Assembly (NCBI GenBank): GCA_949130495.1
Contig: OX422220.1
Location: 10,099,001 to 10,163,000, forward strand
DNA: 64,000 nt
Source: Sambucus nigra
Taxonomy: Eukaryota > Streptophyta > Magnoliopsida > Dipsacales > Adoxaceae
Direction of reading: 5' to 3'
Each line of letters begins with the position of its first letter. The stretch's first letter is position 1. Under the pieces are notes generated by a model. It was not told where the DNA came from. It worked only from the letters and a program-made list of their open reading frames with translations, and did no database searches. Both the position numbers and the translations under genes were made by a program. Positions 1 through 11,836 of the stretch are shown piece by piece.

Positions 1-1576
1 CCCGTAAAGAGGCATCGGTGTAAACTAGGTACTCCATACTCGGCTTCGGTAACGCAAGGACTGGTGATGAAGTAAGCTTGTCTTTTAGCTCATCGAAAGC
101 CAACTGACAAGCATCATCCCAAACATATAGTACCCCTTTTACGAGTCAGATTCGTCAATGGACCCGCTATTTTGGAGAATCCCCGAATAAATATCCTGTA
201 GTATCCACCTAACCCCAAGAAACTATGCAATTCCATCGGTGTCGTGGGCTTTCCCCACTCCCTCACGCTGACACTTTACTCGGGTCAACTGCTATCCCCT
301 GCTCAGAAACAACATGCCCCAAGAACTGTACCTCTTGCAACCAGAATCCTCACTTCTCGTACTTAGCATACAACTAATGCTCTCGTAAAGTCTGAAGAAC
401 CTGCCTCAAGTGCTCGGCACGCTCCTCCTCGGAGTGTGAATATATCAAAATGTCATCTATGAAAATAATGACGAACTGATCCAAGAACTCTCTGAATACT
501 CGGTTCATCAAGTCCATGAATACGGCTGGAGCATTCGTGAGTCCGAATGGCATTACCCTGAACTCATAAGACCCATATCTCGTCAAGAAGGCAGTCTTTG
601 AAACATCCTGCTCTCTAATACGTATCTGATGGTACCCTGACCTCAGATCTATCTTCGAAAAGAACATTGCTCCCCTCAGTTGGTCGAACAGATCATCGAT
701 TCGAGGCAACGGATACTTATTCCGTGTCGTTACCTTGTTCAACTCCCTGTAGTCCACACATAGCCTCAGTGAACCATCCCTCTTCTTCACAAACAAAACT
801 GGAGCGCCCCAAGGTGAGATACTCCTGTGAATGAAACCCTGACCTAACAGCTGCTCTATCTGATCACGCAACTCTTGTATCTCTGCCGGAGCCATACGGT
901 ATGGGGCGCGTGCTATCGGTCTAGTATCCGGTAATAAGTCTATGACAAAGTCTATCTCTCGACTGGGGGGTAGGCCCGGTATCTCCTGGAATACATCGGA
1001 ATACTCACAAACGACTGGGATTGAGTCCAAGGGAATCAGAACCTCCTTAGAGGCATCCTCCTCTATATAATATAAATGAGCGTTCGAGCCTCCCTCTGGG
1101 CGAGGCATCGCCACTACAAACATCTCTTGCCCCGGAATGGCAAAGATAATACTCCCACCTAAATAATCAATCATGGCTCTGTAAGCTGTGAGACAATCCA
1201 TACCAATAATAACAGCATCCTCATGCATGTCTAAGACTAACATGTCTGCAGGTAATACCAAGCTACCAATATCTACCCCCACTCCCCGGCATATAAAGAA
1301 GATAAGCGACCCACTCCCCAGTGGTGAGTCTACACACATCACTGTGCTCTCTGATGTGGATAACAACCCTAAGGCCTTTGCAAAATACGTAGCTATAAAA
1401 CAATGCATCACCCCAGTATCAAACAAAACCCGACCCATAGTACCATAGATATGAAACATACCCTCAATCGCGGGTGGTGCCTGTGGAGCTGCTGCCTGGT
1501 GGACGTTATAGACACGTCCATACTGTAACTCCCCCTGCTGCACTGGAGCTGCTGGAACGACTGGTCGGGCTGGCAC
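1..1576 (-). pseudogene. pol: Retropepsin-reverse transcriptase (pol) remnant, Tekay-like
   Basis: An open stretch of 400 codons (374-1576) carries the aspartic protease motif LFDTG near residue 53 (about 1412-1420) and then the RT core. RT blocks seen are the [20 protein letters not shown] region, [24 protein letters not shown] and the catalytic FIDDILIYS near residues 372-380. Both RT aspartates are present. A stop follows LQTLREH. Below 374 the homology continues with another stop and frame changes through the QFLGHVVSEQGI-type RT tail and into RNase H, so pol is broken there. It shares a transcript with gag in the family, and only the first half lies in this window. Confidence 0.85.
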
Positions 1577-2764
1577 CTGGGCTGGAGCTGGGAGGGCAGG
1601 TGGAAAGAGGGGTCTCCGTGGCTCATTATAGGCAGCCTGCTACTGTGGGGCCCTATTTCCCTCTGGATAATCCTGGCGCTTATGGCCATGTTTACCGCAC
1701 CTAAAACATCAGCCTCTGAAGTTACCTCCCCTCTGACCCTGCTGACCACGGCCCTGCTGGCCGTTACCTCCCCGCCACTGGCCCTGTTGGCCCTGATGAG
1801 TACGTTGTTGGCCCTGCTGCTGTCGGTGTTGGCCTTCCTGTCCCTACTGATTAGTCTGGCCCTGCCTAAAACCCCCAAATCCCTGTCTGGAATCACCTTA
1901 ACATAATCGCTTAACTGGATCCCCCTGATGGGAACTCTGCTCATGCTGACGAGTCTGTCCATGAGATGGTGCCTCACTAGCACTATTACCCCCGGTCCTG
2001 CCCTGCTGGCTGGACTCTCCTGCTCTCTTGCTTCCCTAAAGATGGAAGCGGTGATCCTGGCAATGTAGTAACGTAGCATTGAGTACATCAGTGAAAGTAC
2101 TCAGGGACAAATTCCCTATTAGGTGTTGACGGATCCTCCAAGCTAACCCGTCCACAAACAACATAATCTTCTTGCTCTTAGTGGGTGCCTCATCTGGCAC
2201 GATGGTGAGAAGTCTCGTGAACTCCTCCTCATATTCAGTAACGGTAGAATTCTCTTGTTTCAAATTCAGTAGTTTTCGCCTCATCTCAGTCTGCACGGCG
2301 AGTGGAAAATACTTGTGGTCAAACCGCTCCCAAAATGTCTGAATCGGGATCGTGTCCCTCTCCTCCAAGGTGGTAGTGGACTCCCAACACTGCAAAGCGG
2401 CCCCCACCAGCTTAAAGGAAGCCAATAACTTCTTTTGCACGTCGATGCACTCACACATACGAAGATGTCGCTGGATATCTTTCTTCCATTGGATGACTGT
2501 GACGATATCTGAGCTACCAGAGAACTCAGGGGGATGCGCCTTCTGAAAAGCATCCCTAACCCTCTCCCATGCAGATGGAAGCTGTGCTGGTACTGGCGCC
2601 ACTGCCTGAATCTAGGGTGGAGCCTGCTGAACCACCGCTAGCACAGCATTCACTGCCTGAGCAACAATGGCGGCTACCTCATTAGCATTCATAGTGCCTT
2701 GTGTCGGGGATGCTGGCTGCTCGGCCTGGGCACGCCTATCCTTCGGTGCACGTCTTGGAGGCAT
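1577..2764 (-). pseudogene. gag: gag remnant with degenerate zinc knuckle, Tekay-like
   Basis: The likely start is the MPPRR methionine at 2762-2764, about 170 bp past the primer site. A stop near 2610 splits it from the main capsid part (2036-2602), which has the gypsy gag features WERVRDAF, PEFSG, a W(K)KDI helix and EYEEEFTRL. A frameshift near 2040 leads into a Gly/Gln-rich nucleocapsid part. Around 1665-1712 a zinc knuckle CFRCGKHGH can be read, but its fourth ligand is Tyr (QDYP) instead of Cys. The protein normally forms the particle and binds genomic RNA. Stops and shifts make it a relic. Confidence 0.8.
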
Positions 2765-2936
2765 CTGAAACGTGAAGAAGTTTATTAGTCTACAGTCATT
2801 ATCAAATCTCAAATAGCTGAAGACGTAAACGTAAAAGCAAGAATACAACAATCCTAAAAATAGGGCTCTATAGCAAAAAACGTTAAGCTAAAAGCGAAAA
2901 TAAGCCATACAGATCTTATGGACACCAGAACCTGAT

Positions 2937-2948
2937 GCTCTGATACCA
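2937..2948 (-). other. Primer binding site, initiator tRNA-Met type
   Basis: The minus strand reads TGGTATCAGAGC, complementary to the 3' end of plant tRNA-iMet and standard for chromoviruses. It sits two bases inside the LTR end at 2951, which fixes the element's orientation and the LTR boundary. Confidence 0.9.
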
Positions 2949-3493
2949 CCTGTGACACCCCGCCTAATTAAATACCGGACGATCACTCCTTTATTAAATT
3001 AAAATCAAGGTGAATAGTTGGTTCATTCTTAGCATCACTGTCGTGAGAATAAATTTTCCAATTTAACACCCTAATTAATTAAGCTAAGTGTCAAAACCAT
3101 TTTCAACATTACTTTTCAAGTTTTATTTTTAAAGAAAAATTATTTATTTATTTATTAACAACATTTTCAATAATTAAGAATCATACCACAAATATCTAGG
3201 TAGATGAACCAATTAATTTAAACATTCAACATCCAAAATCCCAACATTTAAAACTTAAAGTAAAACATCCATACAAAATAAATCCCAAAGTAACAATACT
3301 ACAATACGGAATCACAATGTCCAAATAAAATAGCTAAATAATGGAAAGGGCGACACATCCCCCAATAACTGAGAATGATAGAAATTGAATCAAGTAAATG
3401 AGATCGTCTACACAAGTGGCCTGCAACTCCCACCTATGCTGCAACACGTTCCTTCTAAGGAATCCTAAGCAAGATGCCCCTGTGGCTGGGCAC

Positions 3494-5303
3494 CTGTAAT
3501 ATATATATACATACATATACCAGAGAGAAAGAGAAATAGAAACGGGTCAGAGCCCGATAGTGTATGATTTAAAAATTTGTTTAGCAAGTATTTAAATTGA
3601 TTACAGGCCAATGCAACAACATATTAGTGCGACACTCTCTTGAGAAATTCTCACCTCTCTTCTAATGTGCACGCCTATCGTACTAACCTTCCCAACGGAT
3701 TATCTATCATATGTCGCACTAATCTCCCCAACGACTTATCTTATCTTAGGTTATTCGCAAGAATTAAAACTGAACAATACAATTGTTTTAAAAAGTAAGA
3801 TTTCAATTTGTAACCAAAGTTCTCATTTTAACTTTATTAATTAATAAAGTTTTCCAGTGTCATATTATATTTTCTCAAAACAAGTATTTACAATTTGAGT
3901 CATCAACCATGTCCTACTTACCAAATCACAGTAGGCAGTTCCAAATTTCAGAATTTCATATATATATTAACTACTTGTATAATATATATATTATAACAGC
4001 ACCCCAAATAAAAAACTATGGTTCGGGCATACTCTGCTATCCAATCCCCGTATCGCTCACACTAAGGGAAGTACAAGTTCAGAATCACTCTCGAACTGTA
4101 TTAACACATACACAAACAATATTGAGGCGAAGCATAGATTCCAAATCTCTAAGAGGTCAGTACATACCTCACACCTCTTAGGACCGTTTGAACTATCGAT
4201 TCGATAGCCTGTACCAAGGATATCTATCTTCTAGGGTACAAGTCAATATCCCCCATAAAGGTCCCAATGAGATAAGACTGTCCCAGTGCGGTAACCTCAG
4301 GGATAGCAAGTAGCGCGGATGTGTTTTTCACACATAGATAATATATGCATACACAATCATATGACTATACTAATATTACCATATCAATAGTAGGTATATA
4401 TCTCAAATCCCATAGTTACGAAATTATTTCTCATATCTCATTTTTAGTTAACAACTATAACGGTTCGTTTCTAACCTTGATTCGGTATTATTCCAACTTA
4501 CCACATAACTCTCATGGCTTTATCCTCCCCATTTATAAAAATTCAGTAGGTATTCATCTATTCTCTATCGTAACTATTTTATGTAATCTCTCACTTTAAA
4601 TACGTAGTTTCATCGTTTCTTATATGAAATCTCCAGAAAATACAACTTTCGTCTTACCTTAAAGGTCCCAAAATTTATTCATATACCCTACTGGTCCTCT
4701 TTATCTCCCAAAACATATTTATAAGGGTGTCCATGAATTATTCTTCATTAATTTGAATTTCAACTAATTAAGAAGGGAAAATATGAGTCTACCAGGAGGT
4801 GTCGATCGATCGAGGTCTGGGGCTCAATCGATCGAAGCTCTAGGCTCGATCGATCGATCAAGAAGGTATGCGAAAACTGCAGTTCTTCAGTTACAGGTTT
4901 CATATTCTAACCTCAACCAAATTCCATATTTTTCAATCCCAAACGTCCCAAAATTTATACTACTAACATTATATCATCATACTAGGTATTTCCAACGTAA
5001 AGCATGTGGATTTCTATCATTAAGCATGGATTAACAGCCCAAAAAAATATATATTTATCAAGAACCCTAGAAATCTCTTAAACATGGTTCTAACAGTATT
5101 TTTCCTGAAATTCCTTCTTATAAACATCATAATTTTTTGGTTTAATCCTCTACATGACAAGGGTTTCCAGAATTTTCATTTAAACCATAACTACATAATA
5201 TTTCCTATCTCAAATTGGGTTTTTCTTCCCTATAATTCATTCTTAATCATTCCTAAACTAATATGAAAGACGCATCAACGAAATAAGCAATATAAACACT
5301 TGC
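3494..5303 (-). other. Putative GC-AG intron inside LTR A
   Basis: The leader ends CCCAG|GCAAGTG at 5304/5303, which is the GC-type donor consensus AG|GCAAGT. A pyrimidine-rich stretch with TCTCTTTCTCTCTGG leads to ATTACAG|GTGCCCAGCC at 3494/3493. The same two boundaries occur in three other LTRs here. Splicing is inferred; no transcript is available. Confidence 0.5.
4802..4860. repeat. Palindromic word array TCGATCGATCGA (LTR A)
   Basis: Three runs of the self-complementary word occur in 60 bp: 4802-4813, about 4826-4836 and 4845-4860, with 9-13 bp fillers. Just beyond, CTGCAG occurs at about 4877-4882. Confidence 0.9.
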
Positions 5304-5980
5304 CTGGGATTTTCGGTGTTCTAGTTTGGTGCCGAATTTGGTGTGGTTGCGTTCCCCGTCTCGCGATCTACCCGTTGGCGGTGGCGGCGGTGCAAATGGA
5401 TGACTTTTTGGCCTTGAATTGCCTTGAGATCTCTCTCCTCTCTTCTCCAATGGCCGTTCAAGAGTTTTGAGTTTTCTAACCCTAGATGAATAACCTAAAT
5501 GGCTGATATAGGTTATTAATTTTCGTGGGTTTAATTACCCAAAAATGTGAAATGTCTAAAATGCCCTCCCGGGATACTAATTAGGCCTAAAAACTCCCCG
5601 AGACCCAAATCAAACCCCCCGGGTACACTTTTCTGACTATCTCGACCCTACCGGATGCGTTGGCGCACTCAAAACGACCATACAAACAACTTATAAAATA
5701 TTCACTTTTATTTATCACTATTCGGTCCCGACGCAATACAGGCACGTCCCGACTCAAAATTCCGAAATTGTCATTTTATTCACTCGTGACATTCAATATA
5801 ACCAATATTATATATTACTTTGCTCATTAGTAATATTCAACAATTTTTTTCATAATTACTAACTCTCGTCACGTTAATAATTATAACATAATTAATTTCC
5901 GAATTTATATTAAATAATTCGCTCACATTAAATTTAATAAATCCCCAAATTAATTTAGCATAAAAATACGGGGTATTACA

Positions 5981-6897
5981 TTGTGTTAAATTATTTGACA
6001 ATTTTACCCCTTTGAAAATAGGAACTCTTTCTCACGTCATCCCTTTTAACCCACTGCGCTTTTTCAGATACTCATTAACCCAACAAAATCTTCAGTATCC
6101 ACAATCTCCGGCCTCTATCATACAAAGTCATCGATTTGTTATTATACAAAAATAACAAATTTTCCCCTAACCCACACCACTACTCCCAAAGTCGTTGATT
6201 TTTTATTATAAACAAAGTCGTCGATTTGTTACTAACATTTTAGGCTTCGTTGTACACCTCATTTGGTAGAAATGAAAACTGTTCGTAATATTTTATTCAT
6301 AGCAGAAAAAATTATTCTATATGGTGAGTAAGCAGTCGAACTGTTGAATTATTGACTCTTTAAAATCTTATTAAAGATTTCTAGTAGTTCCTCTATTTCT
6401 TGGGTTGTCGATTTGTGTTACCGCCCACCCACTAGGACTTGCATAAATGTTTTTTTAAACTACCACTAGAACAACTAGTAATTGTTCAGATTATATTTTG
6501 ACAGGTCAAAACATAAATTAACACTAACCCCGGATTGGGAATTGAGTCTTTTTTAATACGCAATGCATTACCTACTATTGTCTAGTTCTATGGTGAATTG
6601 GTGGGAGAAGTCAAGAAAGTCGACCACTCCTTAGACCTAATTTTCACTATTTTAACAGATTACAGTACACATAATAGCTGGTCATTTCTCAGGTTTAACA
6701 AATATGTAATAATAGTATAGCTCCCTCTTGTCTTGCTCTGTGATGGGTTGGTGTTCTGATTACATTATACATTTCTCTCATTTCTCCTTGATTTCCATGA
6801 GAATCAATCTTCCCCACTAATATCTACTTAGCTCCATCATATTCTCTCTCATTATCTACCTTTCTCTATTTCTCTAAACACTTGATTCCATATATAC
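5981..6897. other. Non-coding AT-rich DNA upstream of NLR relic
   Basis: No gene is seen. Three spaced copies of a unit like AAAGTCRTCGATTTGTTA occur at about 6123-6142, 6188-6210 and 6214-6232. A CT-rich stretch before 6898 resembles a plant 5' leader for the following NLR relic. Confidence 0.5.
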
Positions 6898-8340
6898 ATG
6901 GGCACCGCTGGAGGCCTTGGCCTTTTAATTGGCAAGATTTCCTCAATCCTTGAGAATAAAGCATCAACTTTATTAGGAGTGAGTGATGAACTTGATAAAA
7001 TCAAACTAGAGTTAAAGAGTGAAATCCTTTCTCATTGACAGTGAAAAGAGGAGAGCCCTCTCCGAATGAGAGAAAACCTGGGTGGCAAACATGAGGGACT
7101 TGGCCCACCTGATTGAAGATATCATTGAAAAGCATGAGTATCACAAAAATAGGTCAAAATTCAAAAGGGGTAAATACACTAGGCGTCTCTATCGAACAAT
7201 TCGCTTCCCAAAGAACATTTGGGTGAAGCGTAGGTTGGCCACCAAGTTACAAGAGATAGACAAAAAGGCCAAATTCGTTTCAGAAATAAGGCAACGCCAC
7301 CATGTTGATCATGTTGCAGGAAGAAACACCTTCAATATTCATGAACATGTGCGTAATCGTAGAGAGTTAGCTATCTTTTTTAAAGATGATGATTAAGTCG
7401 GGATCGAAGATGATAAACGTTCACTAATTGAATAGCTAACATCCGAGGAACTAGAATTAACAGCAATCTCGATGGTGGGCATGGGTGGTTCAGATAAGAC
7501 AACTCTAGTTGCCAGGGTCTACCACTCTATAAGCAGAAAATTAGAGTGTCATGCATTGATCACCATCTCCCAGAGTTATGATCTCAAAGACTTGATCAAA
7601 AGAATCATTAATAAATTATTCTTCAGTCATAAAGAATCAGTTCTGGACGACTTGAGCACCATGAGCATAACAGAGTTGCGTCAGACGCTTAAGAGCTTTT
7701 TCATTCCAAAGAGGTATATTCTCGTCTAGATGATGTATGGATTACTAACACTTGGAGTGAGTTACATGCATTATTTCTAGATGAATGTCAGGAAAGTTGG
7801 TTCATGCTTAAGACTCGAAGTGAAAGTGTAGCTAACTCTTGTTTTGGAGTAAAAGGCTATGTTCACTCTCTTAAGAAACTTGGAGAGATTGATGCATGGA
7901 ATCTTTTTTGTAAGAAAGCGTTCTCAAGTAATCTCAATAGGAGCTGTCCTCAAGAGTTTGAAGAACTAGATCATCATCTTGTTTCAAAATGTAATGGTCT
8001 ACCTCTAGCAATTGTGACTTTAGGTGGTGTTATGTCCTCCAAAAGATCAATATTTGAGTGGAGGATAATTTATGATAGCTTGAGTTAGGAGATGAGCAAT
8101 GAGCCAATGCTAGAACAAGTAAAAACCATTCTATTGCTAAGCTTTAGTGATCTCCCTTACAAACTTAAGCGTTGCTTCTTGTATTGTTGTATTCTTTTCG
8201 GAATATTATCTTTTCAGAAGACCGTGTATTGTTAGACTATGGATGGCTGAGGGGTTTGTGGAAACGATTTCCGGCAGAACTCCAGAAGAGGAGGGAAAGA
8301 GATACTTTATGGAAATTTTCGATCGGAGTATGCTTTAATG
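6898..8340 (+). pseudogene. CC-NBS(-LRR) disease-resistance pseudogene, truncated
   Basis: This is a relic of an intracellular NLR immune receptor of the RPM1-like coiled-coil class. The start at 6898 (MGTAGGLGLLIGKISS) opens an Rx-type N domain. A frameshift and a stop near 7025 break it before WVANMRDLAHLIEDII. The P-loop at about 7472-7505 reads GMGGSDKTT, with Asp where the nucleotide-binding loop normally has Gly. Kinase-2 is hit by a frameshift at about 7725 (RYILV then stop). RNBS-B (WFMLKTRSESVA), GLPLAIVTLGG and an RNBS-D-like CFLYCC...RLWMAEGFVE follow in changing frames. No MHD motif or LRR is seen: homology ends near 8340, where LTR sequence begins. It is non-functional. Confidence 0.88.
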
Positions 8341-9350
8341 TAAGAGGAGTGCACTAAAGGAATTTATCAAAATTTGTTATAAGAGATAGCTACCAACACC
8401 ATTCGGCTAATCAGAAAGAGTCCCATCACAACTCAAATATCTCACCACTTATCCTATAAAAAGGACCCCTGGGCTCATAATTTCGCAGACAATTAGAAAG
8501 GAATTTCGTGGAGGATTTCGGGGAGCAACTTTGAGTGATTGTAATCAATTTGAGGGCCAAGTTTTTATCATATTTTTAGAGGATTGAATATTGTTGTGAG
8601 ATAACTATTTGTAAGTTTGGTTTATTAATGAAGATCTCTACTTATTCTTGTAATTTCACTTTCATTATGGTAGTTTGATTCTTATACTAGGAGTAGGGTG
8701 AAGTTTATCGTAGTTATCTAATATTGTCACGTTAATTTTATCGTTGTTTATTCCCTAGTTGTTTTAATTGTTATTAAAGATTCGGTATTCATTTTAAAGC
8801 GACACGAGTGTGTGTTTTAGAACCTTCAAGATTGTTTTGTCAATCCAGTTTTGAGATTTAAAAATATTAATTTTTGATGGATTATGCTTGCACTTTGATT
8901 GTTTTATAGTCCATGCTTAAATACATTTGTGAATTTTAAAACTTGTATTTTCTAAGGGAATAGGGATTTTAGCCGTCTATTAGAGACGTTAAAAATATTT
9001 TGATCATAACCGTCATATTTTTCAAAATAAACGCGGTGAGAGTCGGTTTAATTTGAGTTATAAAAAGGGAATGTCAACATTAAATTAGTGTGCAATATTA
9101 ATTACGTGATAAATGGACCCCGAATCCTAATTATTTCCTAATTGTTTACAAATATCATGTGTTACCCTCATTTATCGTAATTGCTTTTATTTAGTGTAGT
9201 TCATAATCATTCTCTATCCCATTTAGTCTAGTTGGACAGTCATAATTAATTTGAATGAAAAATTGGCAAATCTCTGTGGGTTCGACCCGTACTTACCCTC
9301 ATTATTCTATAATAGCCCATACACTTGCGGTATTTTATAAATTGACAACA
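8338..9350 (+). repeat. LTR, Athila-like gypsy (left limit uncertain)
   Basis: The right end ATTGACAACA at 9350 is followed by a primer site, which fixes this as a 5' LTR on the plus strand. CTATAAAAAGG at 8454-8464 is a good TATA candidate, and the long AT-rich remainder would be R/U5. The left limit is placed at TGTAAGAGG (8338), where NLR homology stops. The short U3 this implies suggests truncation. Confidence 0.6.
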
Positions 9351-9356
9351 AGTTTT

Positions 9357-9374
9357 TGGCGCCGTTGTCGGGGA
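9357..9374 (+). other. Primer binding site, Athila-like
   Basis: TGGCGCCGTTGTCGGGGA lies 6 bp after the LTR end CA. It differs by about one base from the TGGCGCCGTTGCCGGGGA form common in Athila-type elements. Confidence 0.8.
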
Positions 9375-9754
9375 TTTATTCGATTTTTATTTTATAAAAA
9401 AGAAGTTGTGACTTTCGGACTAGTTTTTTTTTTACTTTTTGCATTTTTTTAAATTTAAAAAAAAAACTCTTAACAAGGCTAATATTGAAATCTACTCCAA
9501 CGCGAACTTATCAAATCGATTTCGTTTACCTTGTCTAGGATTGGTGGTTTTTAATGAGTCTTCGTACCGACCACCTACCTGGAGGAAAAAGCAGAATTTG
9601 AGGCGATAACCGTAGTTGACCGTCTATTAAATTTTTCATTATCAAAGAGTATGTGCTGTCTAATTAGATTTTGAGTCAATTATAATTGCTTTTGTGTTAT
9701 AAATTAAAAAAATAGAAAGAAAAAAAGATAAAAATTCATCCGTTGTAAATTACA

Positions 9755-10000
9755 ATGGGTGATCCTCAGATTGTTATCCCCTCATCTTTTTCATATTACT
9801 CAATTGATCCTGTGGACGTGTTTTTATAAGATACTGAAAATTTAGATGACTACGTATTTCAATTTGAGGCAGATGGGCCAATAGTCATTTTAAACATTAA
9901 AGAAGGTTTGGATGAAAATCCAACCCCTATAATTACTATTTATCAACCCAACTGTATCAATTGGAAAGAAGTACACAAACGGTATAATGATGTTATTTAA
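9755..10000 (+). pseudogene. Unrecognised coding relic downstream of the Athila-like primer site
   Basis: From ATG at 9755 an 82-codon frame begins MGDPQIVIPSS and is interrupted by one TAA (DVFL, stop). It is acidic and ends at a stop near 10000. It sits where a gag would begin, about 380 bp past the primer site, but I do not recognise gag motifs. It could be a gag N-terminus or chance frame. Homology to anything retroviral stops at 10000, where a truncated LTR in the other orientation begins. Confidence 0.35.
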
Positions 10001-10035
10001 AATTAGGTATTTATGCTAACTACATCATATTAGGA

Positions 10036-10245
10036 ATTTATCCAATACCAAGTACCCATTGTATTTCTCAAATACTACCCGTACTTGTAACCACGATTAT
10101 CATCGTACCATTATTATGTAGTTATTTTTTCCATGATATTTTATCCAACATAAGTACCCGTATATATGTTCTCAATATTACCCTTACTTGTTATAACGAT
10201 TATTCTCCTCAAATTCGTATAATAATTATGTATATATCTCTAACA
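10036..10245. repeat. 102-bp tandem duplication inside LTR B
   Basis: TTATCCAA..AAGTACCC..TACTTGT..CGATTAT occurs twice with a 102-bp offset (AAGTACCC at 10050 and 10152). The copies have diverged. Confidence 0.65.
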
Positions 10246-10394
10246 TAATTTTAATCCTTAATATCTTATAATTTTCCAACATTAATCTCAAGTTTTTCAC
10301 TTTATTAATGTACCAAAATTATTCAGACCCTACTGTGGCTAAAATAAAAACTTCCAAACATTTTTGGGCTAAAACAGAATTCCAAAAATCTCGT

Positions 10395-10489
10395 TTGATG
10401 TTCGAATCTTGTTCGAACGATATGGGATCTCGTTAGAATAAGATTGGCTCTCATTCGAACGAAGTCAAGTCTTGTTCGAACCAAGTCAA
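10395..10489. repeat. Word array TTCGAACGA type (LTR B)
   Basis: Diverged copies of CTTGTTCGAACGA, CTCGTTAGAAT, CATTCGAACGAAG and CTTGTTCGAACCAAG are spaced by 5-10 bp. TTCTGCAT follows at about 10518. Confidence 0.8.
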
Positions 10490-11836
10490 TGTTTTTCTTG
10501 TTCGTCTTCAGTTCCAGTTTTCTGCATTTTCCCTCAAATTCTAACACCCGAACCTTACTGGTTTCCATCCTAATAGAATCCAGAAATCCGAATTATCATT
10601 CAAACGTTATTTTAACATATTCTTGGGTGATTTCTACATAATAAAAACATCAAATTCACATGTTCATAAGCAATTATCATCAAAATCTCAAATTTTCAAT
10701 TATCTACATTGTCCATTTTTATTCAACCTAAAACTCAGAATTTAGAACTTATCATATCATAACTAAATCATCAATTTTCATTTTTCCACATGAATAGTAT
10801 TCATATACATGCAATACATATCATCACTTTTAATATGCTCAATAACATATATTTTTCTCTACATGTAAAACCTATAATTTTCATTATGATCATAGCCTCT
10901 GCATGTTATATATTCAACTACATGAATTTGCCTAACCATTATCTTAATTTACCAATCATTTTAAATACCAAATTCATAAGTTAATGAATACCACAAGAAA
11001 ATCCTATTCTAACATGGATATGCTAATCACTAAAATAAAGCAAGAATCACTTGCCTTAAAAGTGAGTCTGAACCTTTGGTCAAGATAAGTGTTAGAACCT
11101 CTTCTTCCTTTTTTTTGATAACTTTTTCGGTGACTATGTTGGTGTTTAAAGATGTAGAGATGATGGTTGTCCCCTTGGTTTGCCCTAGGTGACTCCTCCT
11201 TTTCAATCAACCCTTCTTCTGCTCAAGTAACCCTTTCACTTTCTCTCTAAGACTCCTCTATTTTTCTCTCAAAAGTTCTCACTTGTTTGGGATGAAAAGA
11301 ATCTTACGTAAAGTCTAAACTCGCTTAGATAATAAGTTTCAAGGGTTAGATAAAAGACAAAAAACGTAGTTACTATTCATCTCCTAAGAAAAATGACTAA
11401 AATGCCCTTTCGGGATGTCCTTTCATCTTCTAATTGACCCGAGACCCAAATCGAACCCCCGGGTAGACTTTTCTGACTATTTTGACCCTTTCAGATGCAA
11501 TGGCGCACTCGAAATGAACATAAGGATGATATGAAATAATCATTCTTTTTATTCATTTAAATTAGTCCCGGCACGTCCCATAATTGTTTACCGACTTAAT
11601 TTCCATTATTGTCGTATTAGTAACTCACGACAATATAAATAATATCATATTCATATATTACTTATATATCACTAAGTAATATTCAAAATCATATATTAAT
11701 TTAATCTTTAGTAATATTAAATCCGGATTAATCCCAATTAATTTTTAATAATTAATTCTAATTAATCCCCATTTATTTGCCCTTTAACTTTTAATTTATC
11801 TCACATTAAAAGTTATTAAAATTATGGGGTATTACA

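Larger units (their letters stand above)
1..5980 (-). mobile_element. Tekay-like Ty3/gypsy retrotransposon, 5' LTR plus gag-PR-RT, cut by window edge
   Basis: A chromovirus-type gypsy element lies on the minus strand. In element order it shows a 3.0-kb 5' LTR (2951-5980), a tRNA-iMet-type primer site (2937-2948), gag, a retropepsin and reverse transcriptase; RNase H starts and then runs off the left edge. The RT (FIDDILIYS), the gag style and the very long LTR fit the Tekay/Del clade as I know it. TTGTG at 5981-5985 would be one target-site copy; the other is outside the window. The coding part has frameshifts and stops, so this copy is not autonomous. The clade call is recognition, not a tree. 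Confidence 0.85.
2951..5980 (-). repeat. 5' LTR of the Tekay-like element (3030 bp)
   Basis: On the minus strand the LTR starts TGTAATACCCCGTA at 5980 and ends GGGGTGTCACA at 2951, next to the primer site. A block conserved in all related LTRs of the window (GTGCGCCAACG, then GTCAGAAAAG, then a GGGTCTCGGG-type stretch) lies at about 5590-5690. A plant 5'-UTR-like leader follows at about 5305-5500. Next come a putative splice donor, a palindrome array at 4802-4860, a putative TATA (CTTATAAATATG) at about 4718-4728 and a putative splice acceptor near 3494. Short ORFs inside it are not supported as genes. Confidence 0.85.
10001..11836 (-). repeat. Truncated Tekay-type LTR (LTR B)
   Basis: On the minus strand it begins TGTAATACCCC at 11836 and has the conserved blocks seen in LTR A: GTGCGCCATTGC at about 11495-11510 and the GGGTCTCGGG-type stretch near 11445. 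The leader ends in the same donor AG|GCAAGT (11049-11056), followed by a palindrome array. The downstream part with the acceptor and the GGGGTGTCACA end is missing, so the left limit near 10000 is a deletion or insertion breakpoint. Internal rearrangement: a 102-bp tandem duplication at about 10036-10245. Confidence 0.7.

Noticed and set aside
1188..2546. Plus-strand ORFs opposite the first Tekay gag-pol
   Set aside because: They are shadows of a clearly recognisable minus-strand gag-pol.
4345..5034. ORFs of 83-84 aa in LTR A
   Set aside because: AT-rich low-complexity translations within an LTR and not shared by related LTRs.
5253..5450. 65-aa Pro/Arg-rich ORF in LTR A
   Set aside because: It overlaps the conserved leader of the LTR, is not kept in the related LTRs, and its 3' end crosses the putative donor.
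10323..10641. Short ORFs across the word array of LTR B
   Set aside because: They result from the stop-poor palindromic words and have no independent support.
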